DNA of 64,000 nt from Schistocerca nitens (Eukaryota > Arthropoda > Insecta > Orthoptera > Acrididae): NCBI RefSeq assembly GCF_023898315.1, contig NC_064614.1, forward strand, positions 502,960,109 through 503,024,108. The letters are read 5' to 3'. How positions within the stretch are numbered: the first letter of the stretch is position 1; the number at the start of each line of letters is the position of its first letter. Position numbers and translations under genes: made by a program. Positions 44,866-55,450 of this stretch are shown in pieces. The notes beneath the pieces are model-generated. The model worked only from the letters and a program-made list of their open reading frames with translations. It was not told where the DNA came from and did no database searches.

Positions 44866-45057
44866 AAAAATGGCTCTGAGCGCTATGGGACTCAACTTTT
44901 AAGGTCATCAGTCCCCTAGAACTTAGAACCACTTAAACCTAACTAACCTAAGGACATCACACACATCCATGCCCGAGGCACGATTCGAACCTGCGACCGT
45001 AGCGGTCGCGCGGTTCCAAACTGTACCGCCTAGAACCGCTCGGCCACCCCGGCCGGC
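44866..45057 (-). mobile_element. SINE, Leu/Ser-type head, full length
   Basis: Minus strand, head at the right with GCCGGCCGGGGTGGCCGAGC. A perfect 11-bp duplication GAAGTATTGTC lies at 44855-44865 and 45058-45068. Confidence 0.95.
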
Positions 45058-45454
45058 GAAGTATTGTCCATTTGCTTTCTGGGAATAAAATTAATGATGA
45101 TGTTATTTGATTGAATTATTGTATAGCATTCCGAGAACGCTGAATCCCGTAGGCACCCTATTAACGAGCGGGACAAGACACGACAGAGACCAGTTTATTT
45201 ACTTGAAAGGTTTGCAGTGCATGCCGAGCGCTAAGAAGCTGTAGAGAGCAGTTACCGCTGGGCCACGATTGCAGAACGTGTTAGTAAGCTATCATTGCTC
45301 CCACGGTAGGGTTGCTGAAGAACGGGCGCTTTAAGGTGGACGTTTTACGCGATTCTCGACCAATAGGGTTGTGTAGAACGGTCACGTGGTACCTGGCACG
45401 CGGTCGCGTCACGCAATGGAGCCGGTAGTATCCCGCTCTTGCTTGGCGGCCATC

Positions 45455-45480
45455 GACTAGCTGGCTCGTACCAGCTAGTC
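45455..45480. other. Perfect 10-bp hairpin
   Basis: GACTAGCTGG (45455-45464), loop CTCGTA, CCAGCTAGTC (45471-45480). It lies at the edge of a GC-richer stretch (45330-45480). Function unknown. Confidence 0.6.
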
Positions 45481-45484
45481 TCGT

Positions 45485-45915
45485 AACTGTATAAAATATT
45501 TTTTTTTGTTCATCTGTCGTTTAAAACGTCCTACAATACATGGGAAATGTGTCAAAATAAATTTTCCACATAGCTTGGCTTATTTGCACACTTCACCAAT
45601 AAAATATTTGTTTCACACTTTGCATAAGTACAATTTCACCGTCAGCAAATATGTTGCTATTGTGATCAACAGTACTTACTTTTTATTACGTTACAAGTCA
45701 GACAACCTTTCAGTACCAGAAATAGGATGAATCTGTATATTACGCAGGTTAAATCTACACAACTTTCACATTTAATTTTTACTTTTACAAATAGAACGAA
45801 TAAATAATGATCACAGTGACTGAGAACAAAATGACTGTTTCCTCGCTGTCACTGACAGTCAGCTACACGTGTTACTCTGATCGGCGCAGCGATGATCCGC
45901 TCTCAATGAAATATG
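45485..45915. other. 0.4 kb AT-rich, no clear gene
   Basis: A 74-codon plus frame (45506-45730) without motifs; nothing else is supportable. Confidence 0.35.
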
Positions 45916-45916
45916 A

Positions 45917-46171
45917 CCGAGCAAGGTGGCGCAGTCGTTAGCACACTGGAGTCGTATTTGGGAGGACGATAGTTCAAACACACGTCAAGCCATCCGGATA
46001 TAGGTTCTCCATGATTTCTCTAAATCACTCCCAGCGAATGCCGGGATGGTTCCTTTGAAAGAGAACGCCCGATTTCCTTCCCCTTCCTTGACACAATCCG
46101 AGCTTGTGCTCCGTCTCTAATAACCTCTATGTCGACGGGACATTAAATTCAATTTTCCTCCCTTCCTTCCT
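45917..46171 (+). mobile_element. SINE family E, older copy
   Basis: Same layout as 43625-43875 (GCAAGGTGGCGCAGTCGTTA, GGGATGGTTCCTTTGAAAG, ATGTCGACGGGACATTAAAT) but with many substitutions, including loss of the B box consensus. Confidence 0.9.
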
Positions 46172-46244
46172 TATAAGTGAAATACACGAATATATGCTGC
46201 TCCGATCCCCTCTACTTCAGTCTGAAACATACAAAATAAACATT

Positions 46245-47018
46245 CTGTAATTGGCTACAAAGGCTTTTGGAATGGAGGATAAAAATTGCTCGATAAATCT
46301 GATGCTTCAAATCCCAAGTTTTCGATGATTACCCCCGTCATCATCGTCAGGGACCATTTCAGCCTGTCGTGGGACTGGCGGGGCTCTGACTTGCATGTCA
46401 GAAAGACGACATCTGATTGGGTGGATTACGTCACGAGGACATCATGGAAATGGCGCGTACTGAGGTGGCGCTGTCTACGTCCGTAGACTATGTTTGCACA
46501 TGCTATTCAGCGTCACTTGCAGTGGACTGGACATACCAGATTTATAAATGAGATCCCACATCGGCACTGAGTAGGAAGGCAAGGGAACTATTAAAGAACT
46601 CTGTCCTCCCTAATAAACTTGTGAAAAATTTGAGGCGAAGTGCGCCTAGCTCATCCAGGACGTATGTTCTGCCTAAAAATACACGAAATACACCGCGTTA
46701 GCGTACCACTCAGACGAATTGTGAGTGCTATAGGCTCTCCTACATACAGGGTGGCAAACTATTTGTTTAAATTATTGGCACATGTAGTCAGTCACTAGAC
46801 TCCATATTAAAATCCTCATGTGTTTATGGATACCATCAAGCAGAAGAGAGGAGATCAAAGTGCAATTACGGTCATCCTCGAGGTGTAGGAGTAGAAGAAA
46901 CAGTAAGAATATTGTCTGATCATTTCTCTTCTGAAATCTTAAAATTATTTAAACACGTATTTTTCATACACTGGAAATTACTATGAAATGATTGAGGGAA
47001 AAGCTATGGGCGTGCCAC
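46245..47018 (+). pseudogene. Second Penelope-like RT fragment
   Basis: Plus strand, in shifting frames: SRKARELLKNSVLPNKLVKN (46565-46630), YVLPKNTRNTP (46665-46700), then after a frameshift VPLRRIVSAIGSPTYRVANY (46700-46760), then VRILSDHFSSEILKLFKHVF (46900-46960) and YYEMIEGKAMGVPL (46978-47018). These match the Penelope RT blocks PRLYGLPKVHK, RPIVSNIRAPTYLLAKY and YYEQTEGVAMGSPL in the main copy at 33896-36318, but differ enough to be another, older family. It is cut off at GVPL by the SINE at 47020-47172. Confidence 0.8.
46316..46352 (-). ncRNA. Hammerhead-like motif, second Penelope family
   Basis: The minus strand reads CTGACGA, an extra T, stem II GATGA/TCATC with a 9-base loop, then GAAA (46320-46323). 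The geometry is the same as in the main Penelope copies (extra T, 5-bp stem, 9-base loop, GAAA), but the stem II bases differ and still pair. One core base differs from CTGATGA. It lies upstream of the plus-strand RT fragment in inverted orientation, as the inverted pLTR does in the 33680-37973 complex. Confidence 0.45.
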
Positions 47019-47019
47019 T

Positions 47020-47172
47020 ATGGTTCAAATGGCTCTGAGCACTGTGGGACTTAACATCTATGGTAAGGACATCACACACATCCATGCCCGAGGCAGGATT
47101 CGAACCTGCGACCGTAGCGGTCTCGCGGTTCCAGACTGCAGCGCCTAGAACCGCACGGCCATTTCGGCCGGT
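47020..47172 (-). mobile_element. SINE, Leu/Ser-type head, internal deletion
   Basis: Tail end at the left (ATGGTTCAAATGGCTCTGAG), a jump from ATCTATGG to TAAGGACATCACACA that removes about 60 bases of the tail, then the B box and a complete head ending ATTTCGGCCGG at 47172. It inserted at the GVPL codons of the Penelope RT remnant. Confidence 0.9.
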
Positions 47173-47563
47173 CTTAGGCGCTGCAGTCATGGACTGTGCG
47201 TCTGGTACCGGCGGAGGTTCGAATCCTCCCTCGGGCATGGGTGGTTCAAATGGTTCAAATGGCTCTGAGCACTATGGGACTCAACTGCTGTGGTCATCAG
47301 TCCCCTAGAACTTAGAACTACTTAAACCTAACTAACCTAAGGACATCACACACATCCATGCCCGAGGCAGGATTCGAACCTGCGACCGTAGCAGCCGCAC
47401 GGTTCCGGACTGCGCGCCTAGAACCGCGAGACCACCGCGGCCGGCTCGGGCATGGGTGTGTGTGTTTGTCCTTAGGATAATTTAGGTTAAGTAGTTTTTA
47501 AGCTTAGGGACTGATGACCTTAGCAGTTAAGTCCCATAAGATTTCACACACATTTGAACATTT
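47173..47563 (+). mobile_element. SINE variant, split by another SINE
   Basis: Left part 47173-47243: TCTTAGGCGCTGCAGTCATG, B box GGTTCGAATCC, CTCGGGCATGGGTG. Right part 47445-47563: GTTTGTCCTTAGGATAATTT, AAGCTTAGGGACTGATGACC, ending CACACATTTGAACATTT. The tail is a clear variant of the common one. It begins head to head with the SINE at 47020-47172. Confidence 0.88.
47244..47444 (-). mobile_element. SINE, Leu/Ser-type head, inside another SINE
   Basis: Complete minus-strand copy with the TCTCGCGG A-box subfamily head. A perfect 14-bp duplication CTCGGGCATGGGTG, made of host-SINE sequence, lies at 47230-47243 and 47445-47458. Confidence 0.96.
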
Positions 47564-47566
47564 AGA

Positions 47567-50418
47567 AACATCTCCCTCATCACTACGTGTGAATTAATTC
47601 AAAACCTTAAATAACTGCTGCTTTTACTTTCTACGCATAAGTTAACATTCACCCCAAGTTTCTGCCCTCATTCGTGTCGAGGATAGTCTTGAGGAACGGG
47701 ATGAGTTATTTTAGAACACCGTGTAGCCTCCAGCTCCAGCTGAGACTCTGCCGCGAATGCCGGGGTTCCGGCAACATTTAACCTTTTTGTGGTAGTTGCA
47801 CACTCCGCCGCTGCCAGCTGCCAGTGCTGCGATCTGTCGGCAGCGCGTGTGCTCTCACCCCGGCGTAAACAGAATTACTGGCGCACGGGAAAAGCTGTAG
47901 GCAGTTTCCTCGCCCGCCTATGTTGTCGCCGTAACGTTTCCTCTGCTCCTTTAAAAGCTTTCTTCAACACGAAGAGCGTCTCTGGAGCCTATTATCACGC
48001 TTCTGTCGAGTTGGTTGCACATTTTAGGCGCTATTGTGACTTCTGAATAAACACAATTTCCGTCCACATTACGTGGCTAACAATTCAGAATTCACTAACT
48101 TGCGACTCAGCCACCCGAGGAAGGAACACGGGAATCTCAAATGAACAATTTACGCAAGTTATTCAATATATTAGTTTCGTTCAACTGCGATAGTGGATAC
48201 TCGTGGTACCAGTACAACATGTTACAAAAGGACGAGTGGGCTTCAGAAAGTAAGTTTACACATGTCGTCCCACCCTAAGATCATCACATAACAAGAGCGG
48301 CGCATTGTCAGAAGAGAGTACATGTTCTGTGTTCTGTGCAGACTCATTTCTGTTGCGGTACTTTTAACAGGTGCCTTCAATAGAAGTTACTTGGCCTGCC
48401 ATAAAAATGTGTAGCTTACTTTTTGAAGTCTTTTCTTATGTTCTGTGCACTTTGGTCATTTAACGTTAAGGAATATCTCTCCGTAGTACAAAAGAATTTA
48501 AAGGCTAATTTGTTTTTGTAATAAGGTTACTAAACTACTGACTTAACAGCACACAGAATGCTTTTCCTTCGACTGCATCTTTTGACCATTGTGGGAATAC
48601 TTGTTCGAGCATTTATTTTTCCTAAACTTTCGGAATGTCATGTATTTGACAAACTGAGCTTATGGAACACTCGTGTTTCAACAAATCAACTGAACTATTG
48701 TAATAATGCCCAGAGTATTAAGGAATTTAGTGACTAAAAGTTGAAGTCGGGCAAAGGATATGTGGAAGTACAAAAATGTCGAAAAGAGGTTTAGCCTTAC
48801 GAAATACATAATATGGAACGAAATTAATAGGTACTTATCTATACAATAAGTACAAATTGCCTGAGGTCGAACTCAAATAATTCTAAAACGTTTTAAACAG
48901 GAACAAAATCACTCCATGGCTACAAAAATGAAAATATTCTGTAAAGCCATTTCAGTCATAATCTGGAATTTACGGAAATTATTCTGTATGTGACTCTACT
49001 TCACATTATGCTTTTTATTGTATTTTTTCAGTTTCACTCATCTGCAGTAAGAAGATCTGATAATTGTAATCTGGCGCAAGACAAAGAACATCAAATCACT
49101 GTGGAACGCTCTTATCGTTATTCGTATTTGGAGCTTCCTTTTCGTAGCTGCAACATATAATATTGCTGCTTTTTCTATAATTTCCATTATGAAACTGTAT
49201 AAAACTTAAAAGAAAGTGATGTATCATCTGAATAACGAGAAAAGAAGTGAGGTAAGATATAGCCGTATTGCGTTTTGTATCGCCAAATAGTAGACGTAAA
49301 TTAACTAATGTTGTTGAAAATAACAAAAACCATGATGAGCTGCAAGAACGAATCGAATCTCTGAAGATCTTCAGTACAGCGCTCTAACAGGTAGTTGTTA
49401 AGATTCCAGTGGTGTGGTGCATACATTGATCTATCCGTGCCCTCTCTTGTGAGGCGAGAAAAGTCAGAGGTACAGCAAGCTTTGGTCATGAAGACTCGTC
49501 AAAGTATAAACAGAATGCAAGTATCAGAAGATCAATATGACTCAACGAGTGAGTGCCAGAAGGCGAGAATGGTAGGATGTGCTTTAACAGTAGTAATGAG
49601 AACGCGGAACGGTGGGTAAGAGAGAAATCATACACAGGCACGGACGAGCTGTGGGCAAAATGCGACCACAGTTCAGGATGGTCGCAGTCATGGACGTAAT
49701 AGACAGCGGAACATCGTCGGAACTGTGTTGGTTTGATGCTGGCTCTCTGCAGCTGATGTGGACCTGGATCGGCTTTAGTGTTCAGATGAAAAATGAGCCT
49801 GGTCAAGGTAGTCATGGTGTGGACCTCTTCAGGGATCTTTCAATAAGTTTTTCATGTGCTAGAAGGAGGTTTATCCTTTCACGGGGATCATCTGCGTGCA
49901 CCCAGGTTCGTTTGCAACGCCGCCAGTTAGTTTCGGCGGTAACGAGGAGATATCTCATGAATATAGCTTTATCATTTCAGTCCTAGATCTATATAGGACT
50001 CACGAAGAACACCTCCTAACCAACTGGGTGTCAATGCCATGGAGAGTTTGTGGCCAACGCTCTTTCTTGGCACACGGGTCACACTGAAATTGTTTTGAAC
50101 AGCAGAAGAAAACTGTTTTAGCAAAAATTCGAGGTAATGACTGAACTGGCGGAACCACCTCTACAATTCTGCAGTATTTTCTGTGGGCTTACCTGATTGC
50201 AGGGATGCCATTACATCCACTTGTTCACAAACTACAAATATCTCAATTTGTAACAGGCATGTGAACGCCATCGCTGATGTAATGACGGGCAAGATGTGGT
50301 TTTTTCCGACGACTCTTTCTTCAACCTGTCCTACCGTAGGCCTACCGCTGTTGCTACCATGGCGTCAGCAGTTTGTCTAATGCATTATTAGGTGACACGG
50401 TGGACAAAATGTGATATG
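47567..50418. other. 2.85 kb without a clear gene
   Basis: The longest unexplained gap here. It contains a moderately GC-rich patch at 47740-47960 with an 85-codon frame, and a pair of frames near 49480-49990 (124 codons plus, 109 codons minus) without recognisable domains. No transposase or RT motif was seen. Confidence 0.3.
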
Positions 50419-50431
50419 TGATACTTTGGGG

Positions 50432-50624
50432 CCGGCCGTGGTGGCCAAGCGGTTAAAGGCGCTACAGTCTGGAACCGCGCGACCGCTACTGTCGCACGTT
50501 CGAATCCTTCCCCGGGCATGGATGTGTGTGATGTCCTTAGGTTGGTCAGGTTTAAGTAGTTCTAAGTTCTAGGGGACTGATGACCTTAGAAGTTATGTTC
50601 CATAGTGCTCAGAGCCATTTGATT
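50432..50624 (+). mobile_element. SINE with the most tRNA-like head
   Basis: Head GCCAAGCGGTTAAAGGCGCT, closer to a real tRNA-Leu/Ser D-arm (GCGGTTAAGGCG) than the usual GGTTCTAGGCG. B box altered to CGTTCGAATCC. A 13-bp duplication TGATACTTTGGGG lies at 50419-50431 and 50625-50637. Confidence 0.95.
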
Positions 50625-50639
50625 TGATACTTTGGGGAA

Positions 50640-51258
50640 CCACGGGATACAAGAATGGGCTGTGGAACAATCTGGTTTACGTTTGTACTAATATTGCTTT
50701 TTTCTGCTACACAGTAGAAGCTCAAAAGGAGTGGATACAATCACAAAGAATGGTAAGTCTGGGAAACTGCAATGCATCTGTACGGGAAATCACGTACAAT
50801 ACGCAAGTGCATCCAATTCCTCAGTATTGTCTGGAGTTTTTATCAAATAAACATGACCATAGACAACGAATGAGCGCACAGACTCGCTGCTAGGATTGTG
50901 AAAGGTCAGTATAGCACATACGAAAGTCTAGCAGAAATCTCGCAAACCTTAAACGGGTATCGCGGGAATAAATATGACGTAGTAATCGCGTTACCATGTT
51001 GAGTAACTATAGATCATCTGTATACGAAGAAAACTGTGTGACCGTAATACTGCCGCTGAAATATAATATCGCGTAACGATCATGGGACAAATATGAGAGA
51101 CATTAGGAAGCATAAAGAGGCATTTGGACAGTCACTTTTCCTTTGCTGAATACGCGAATGAAACAATACAGAAAATTGATAATATTGGTGTGAAGTTTCC
51201 TTTCACATCAACTTTACCGTGATTTGCGGAGAATGTACACACAGATGTAGATGTAGAG
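50640..51258 (+). mobile_element. LINE 3' end
   Basis: Decayed plus-strand C-terminal coding (FGQSLF...IREMKQYRK region, near 51100-51180), then a 3' UTR ending ATGTACACACAGATGTAGATGTAG near 51258, the GATGTA-type terminus shared with the LINE at 3375-3632. No RT motif remains. Confidence 0.6.
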
Positions 51259-51429
51259 CAGTAAAGATTTAAAAGGAAAAAGAGAATTATTTGGTTGAAA
51301 CGTTTGAAGAAAAACCCTGCGGAAAACAAATACCAAAGCGAGAGATACATGTAAACAGTTGAAGTGCAGTAAAGGGAAAAAAGTCCATACCGAGGAGCAA
51401 TGAATAGTACAATTAGCAGTTTTGGACAA

Positions 51430-51990
51430 GCATGGTAATCACAGCAATGTCTGTATGCTGAGTAGAGCACTGTTAGACATGAGTATCGTCTGTATGAAGA
51501 TCGCAACGCCCGAAGGCTGGCGAAATGCAGGAAGATATGTAGAAACTGTCATTTGACCCTGAATAAGTAAATGTAACATATAGGGCACAGACAGGCGTAA
51601 GAAATAGAAAAACTTCTCGATACAGTAACTGTAGTAAAATGTTGAGGAATAACTGCACGAAGCGGACCTTAAGTGGACTGACAACACAAAATAATTGTAG
51701 GAAAAACAGATTCCTTGGGAGAGTATCAAGAAAATGTTACTCATCCACGAAAGAAGTGGCTTCCGACACTTGTTCGACCAACTGTTGAATACTGGTCATT
51801 AGTCTGAGACCCTCCAAAAGTTAGATTAGAGAAGATCCATTGCGGCGCATTGCATCATGGGATAGTTTAGTCGGTCTGAGAGCGTGATGGATATGCTCAT
51901 CGTTTTCTGCTGACAGACGTTACAAAAGAGGCATCGTACGTCACGAAACGCTTCACCGCTGAAATCCCGAGAGGGTAACTTCGACAAATG
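51430..51990 (+). pseudogene. LINE RT C-terminal fragment
   Basis: Weak plus-strand similarity to the end of a LINE RT: LVRPTVEYW-like, RDPPKVRLEKIH-like, then AAHCIMG and a block near 51750-51960 that correspond to the LVRPILEY/VWDPY region of better-preserved copies. Heavily mutated. Confidence 0.5.
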
Positions 51991-52239
51991 TTAGGCCAAA
52001 CAATTATTTATTTTGTTTGGCGTATGGCAGTGCACATTATTTTACGCTTCTTACAAATGTTTAAACAAAGATATGCAGAAGAAACACAATAATACATACA
52101 GATAATGGGCAGTACAATTAAGTAGAGACATCAAGATTATATATGGTCAACAAATTAAATATAAACATCAACATTATATATAAAGCCTTTTGCGGCGTCT
52201 GTTGCCATCAGAAAAGCACTGAAATTGCCACTGTGTGCT
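51991..52239. other. 0.25 kb AT-rich, no clear feature
   Basis: Possibly the 3' flank or UTR of the minus-strand LINE at 52240-53215. Confidence 0.3.
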
Positions 52240-53215
52240 CTTCTGTCGCATTCTTGCACGATGTGGCGGATGGTCTGCCTGTTGGCTCCACAGTCACAGT
52301 TCGGAGTTGGTGTTTTTCCCCATTTGTACGACCGGAGCGCAGTACCCCGCGGCCGAGTAGACCAGTCCGAGTGCCGACGTATGTAGCGTGTCAGCCGAGG
52401 AGCCCCAAGTAGTGCCGCACAGCTTCTGGAGAATATTATTCCTCGTCTTTAGTTTGGTTGCAGTATTTTCCAGATGTCGTTTATAAATGAGCGCTCTGTC
52501 CAAAGTGACTCGAAGGTACTTTGGATGCTCATTAGATCGGTGCCGATTTCCCTTGAGACGAACTTCAAGATATTTGATTGCTAATTTATTACTGAGATGG
52601 AAACATGTAGTTTCGATTTTTGTAGGATTTGGCTGTAATCTCCGTTTACGAAAGTATGTATTTAACGTCTCCAAGTCAGTTGTCAAGGTTGTTTCCAGGA
52701 CCTCAGATTTCTTGTGTTGTGTTGCCAAGATCCAATCGTCTGCGAACCCAAACTTCCTGTAAGATGTGGATGGCATATCGGCAATATATAAGCTGAAAAG
52801 TAGTGGAGCCAACACGGAGCCCTGAGGTAAGCTGTTGTCCATGGTTGTTTGGACGCTTATCTGTTCTCTTGTTACTACTTGGAATGTTCTGGCAGCAAGC
52901 ATGGCATTTATAAGTCTGGTAGTTCTCAGGCAAGGGATTGTTCGCATTAATTTGTACAATAGGCCATGTCTCTAGACAGTGTCATAGGCAGCAGACAGAT
53001 CTATGAAAACAGCAGATGTTTTTAATTTCCTTTGTTACTCAGCCTCTATGTATGTAGTTAGTGACATAGCCCGGTCTGTACAGCTGCGCGCAGGGCGGAA
53101 CCCGGCTTGCTCCACGAGAACTGACTCCAGAATTGCTTCCTTCCATACACGTCTGGCTATAAGATACAGAATATGTAAAAGAACTTGCTTCTCTTCTAGT
53201 AGCAGTATACCGTAG
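52240..53215 (-). pseudogene. Jockey-like LINE RT, largely open
   Basis: The minus strand keeps most of an RT domain: QAGFRPARSCTDRAMSL (53120-53070), VFIDLSAAYDTV (motif A, catalytic Asp, 53010-52975), then a 221-codon open stretch (52959-52294) with NSLPQGSVLAPLLFSLYIAD (motif B), KFGFADDWILATQ (motif C, FADD) and HPKYLRVTLDRALIYKRHL (thumb). A stop separates motif A from the rest. It is a different family from the EYCSSVWDPY-type LINEs around it and the best-preserved non-LTR RT in the window. The endonuclease domain is absent. Confidence 0.88.
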
Positions 53216-53225
53216 ATCGATGGTG

Positions 53226-53984
53226 CAACGATGCGTTCCTAGAGATTGCAAAACTAGCGCAGGTCATAGCCGTTTTCAAGAAGGGTCGCAGAACAGACAA
53301 ACAAAGCTGTAGGTCTAGATCTCTGATGTAGCCTATTGGAGAATTTTTGAACTTGTTTTATGCTTGCGTATTATGTCATTTCTAGAAACCGAAAATCTGA
53401 TATGCAGAAGTCAACATGCTTTCCAGTCGTGAAACCCAGCTCGCTCTGCTCGTCGTCAGTAGATTCAGGCTCGTCGGTTGATGCAGTGATCCTTGATTTC
53501 AGGAAGGCGTTCGATACGGTTCCACACAGCCGCCTAATGAACGAAATGCCAGCGTACGGAATATCAGGCCAACTGTGCGACAGGATTGAAGAATTTCTGG
53601 CAAACAGCACAGAGCCTGTCTCTCTCAACGGAGAGATATGTTTAGACGTAGGCATATCTTCGGACTACACGGAGGGAGACTTGTTGGACCATTATTTTTC
53701 ACATTACATATAAATAACCTAGTTGATAACGTCGGAAGTTCCATGAGGTTTCCGTGGATAGTTCTGTTGCAGACAGAGAACTCGAAACGCCGGAAGATTG
53801 TAGCGAATGCAGGAAGACCTGCAGAGGATCGGTGGTTGGTGTGAGAGTGGCAGTTGACCTTCAACATAAACAAATGTAATGTACTGCACAGAAATAGGCA
53901 GTAAGACCCATTACTGTATGAATATACTATTGTAGAACAATCACTGCAAGCAGTCACATCCGTGATATATGTAGGAGTATGCGT
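53226..53984 (+). pseudogene. LINE RT, 5' part of a split element
   Basis: Plus strand: VIAVFKKGRRTDK-like block near 53265, then LDFRKAFDTVPHSRLMNE (motif A, 53490-53545) and YGISGQLCDRIEEFLAN, ending near 53970 in the RT late region. The element continues at 55058 after an opposite-strand LINE. Frameshifts occur between blocks. Confidence 0.8.
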
Positions 53985-55057
53985 ATCTACATCTAAGTAG
54001 ATACTCAGCAGGCTATCGTACAGTGCGTGGCGAAGTGCACTCTGTACCACCACTAATCATTTCCTTTCCTGTTCCACTCGCAGACAGGGCAATGGAGAAA
54101 TGACTGTCTATGTGCCTCCGTATGAGCCCAAATTTCTCACATCTTATCTTCGTGGTCCTTGCGCGCTATGTATGTTCGGCAGTCAGCTTCAAATGCCGGT
54201 TATCTAAATTTTCTCAGTAGTGTTTCTCGAAAAGTACGTCACCTTCCTTCCAGGGCTTCCGATCTGAGTTCAAAAGCATCACTGCAACTTTTACGTGTTG
54301 TTCGAACCTACCGGTAAGAAATGTAGCAGTCCTACTCTGAATTGTTTTGATGTCTTCCTTCAATGCGACATGATACGGATCCCAAACACTCGAACAGTAC
54401 TCAAGAATAGGTCGCACCAGCGTCCTATATGCGGTCTCCTTCACAGGTCAATCACACTTTGCTAAGATTCTCCCAATTAACCGAAGTCGACCATTCGCCT
54501 TCCGTACCACAGTTCTCACATGCTTGTTCCGTTTCATACCGCTTTCCAACGTTATGCCCAGATATTCCAACGACTTGACTGTTTCAAGCAGGACACTAAT
54601 AATACTGGATGCAAAATTACGGGTTTGTTCTTCCTACTGATCCTCATTAACTTATATTTTTCCATATTTAGAGCTCATCACACCAATTATAAATTTTGCC
54701 TAAGTTGTCTTGTATCTTCCTACGTTCACTCAACTTCAACACCTTACCGTAAACCAGGGCATCATCAGCGAACAACCGCAGACTGCTGCCCACCCTGTCC
54801 GCTAAGTCATTTATGTATGTAGACAACAACAGCGGTCCTGTCACACTTCCCTGGGGCACTCCTGACAGTGCCCTTGTCTCTGATGAACACTCGCTGTCAT
54901 GGACGGCATGCTGGCTTCTGTTATTTAAGTCATCAAGCCACTCACATATCTGTGAATTTATTTCATATGCTCGTATCTTCGTTAACAGACTGCAATATGT
55001 GAAACGCCTTCCAGAAATCTAGGAATATGGCATCTGCCTGTTGCCCTTCGTCGCAGA
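53985..55057 (-). pseudogene. LINE inserted backwards into another LINE
   Basis: Minus strand, 5' to 3': QQADAIFLDFWKAF-like motif A near 55050; NSQICEWLDDLNNR near 54960-54910; VPQGSVTGPLLLSTYINDLA (54859-54800, motif B); LRLFADDALVYGKV (54780-54735, motif C, FADD intact); IYNWCDEL; then KETAYRTLVRPILEYCSSVW and DPYHVALKEDIKTIQSR (54444-54300); 3' end in the CTACATCTA (reversed GATGTAG) terminus near 53985. It is 5'-truncated at motif A, as is usual for LINE insertions. It belongs to the same family as 7700-8300. Confidence 0.88.
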
Positions 55058-55450
55058 TAATGCAGATGCCAGACTCAGATTAATTCGAAGAATAATCAGA
55101 AAATGTAGTCAACTCACAAAGGAGGTAGCCTAAAAAACACTCGTACGACGAATGTTTCAATATTGCTCGTCAGTCTGGGATGCGTATCTGACAGGACTGA
55201 TAGAGGAAATACAGATCCCAAAGAAGAGCAGCGCGTTTCGTTACATGTTCATATAGCAAGTGCGGTAGCGTCATAGACATGCTTAGTCAACTCCAGTGGC
55301 GTTCCGCCTTTCGTTGTGGTTTACTGTGAAAATTCCGTGAGCGCACGTTCCTAGAAGAGTCAACCAATATAGCACACGTATATGACACGAAAAGGGTATG
55401 AGAGTAAAATTAGAGAGATTAGGTCTCACATGTAGGCTTACGCCAATTTG
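55058..55450 (+). pseudogene. LINE RT, 3' part of a split element
   Basis: Resumes the plus-strand element from 53226-53984: NADARLRLIRRI-like, then SYDECFNIARQSGMRI-like, KSSAFRYMFI and SVIDMLSQLQWRSAFRC (55265-55315). It decays out near 55440. Confidence 0.65.

Noticed and set aside
46745..46790. CATACAGGGTGGCAAACTAT as another CAGGGTG transposon end
   Set aside because: It is coding sequence of the Penelope RT remnant (SPTYRVANY), and no matching right end was found.
47060..47308. 82-codon frame containing GFEPATVAVSRFQTAAPR
   Set aside because: It is a translation of SINE sequence; the same peptide pattern appears wherever the SINE head is read in that frame.
47230..47458. CRISPR-like direct repeats
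   Set aside because: The repeated 14-mer is a target-site duplication around one SINE; there are no regularly spaced repeats or cas genes.
49480..49990. Opposite-strand frames of 109 and 124 codons as a gene
   Set aside because: No recognisable motif, no splice context, and the two strands shadow each other.
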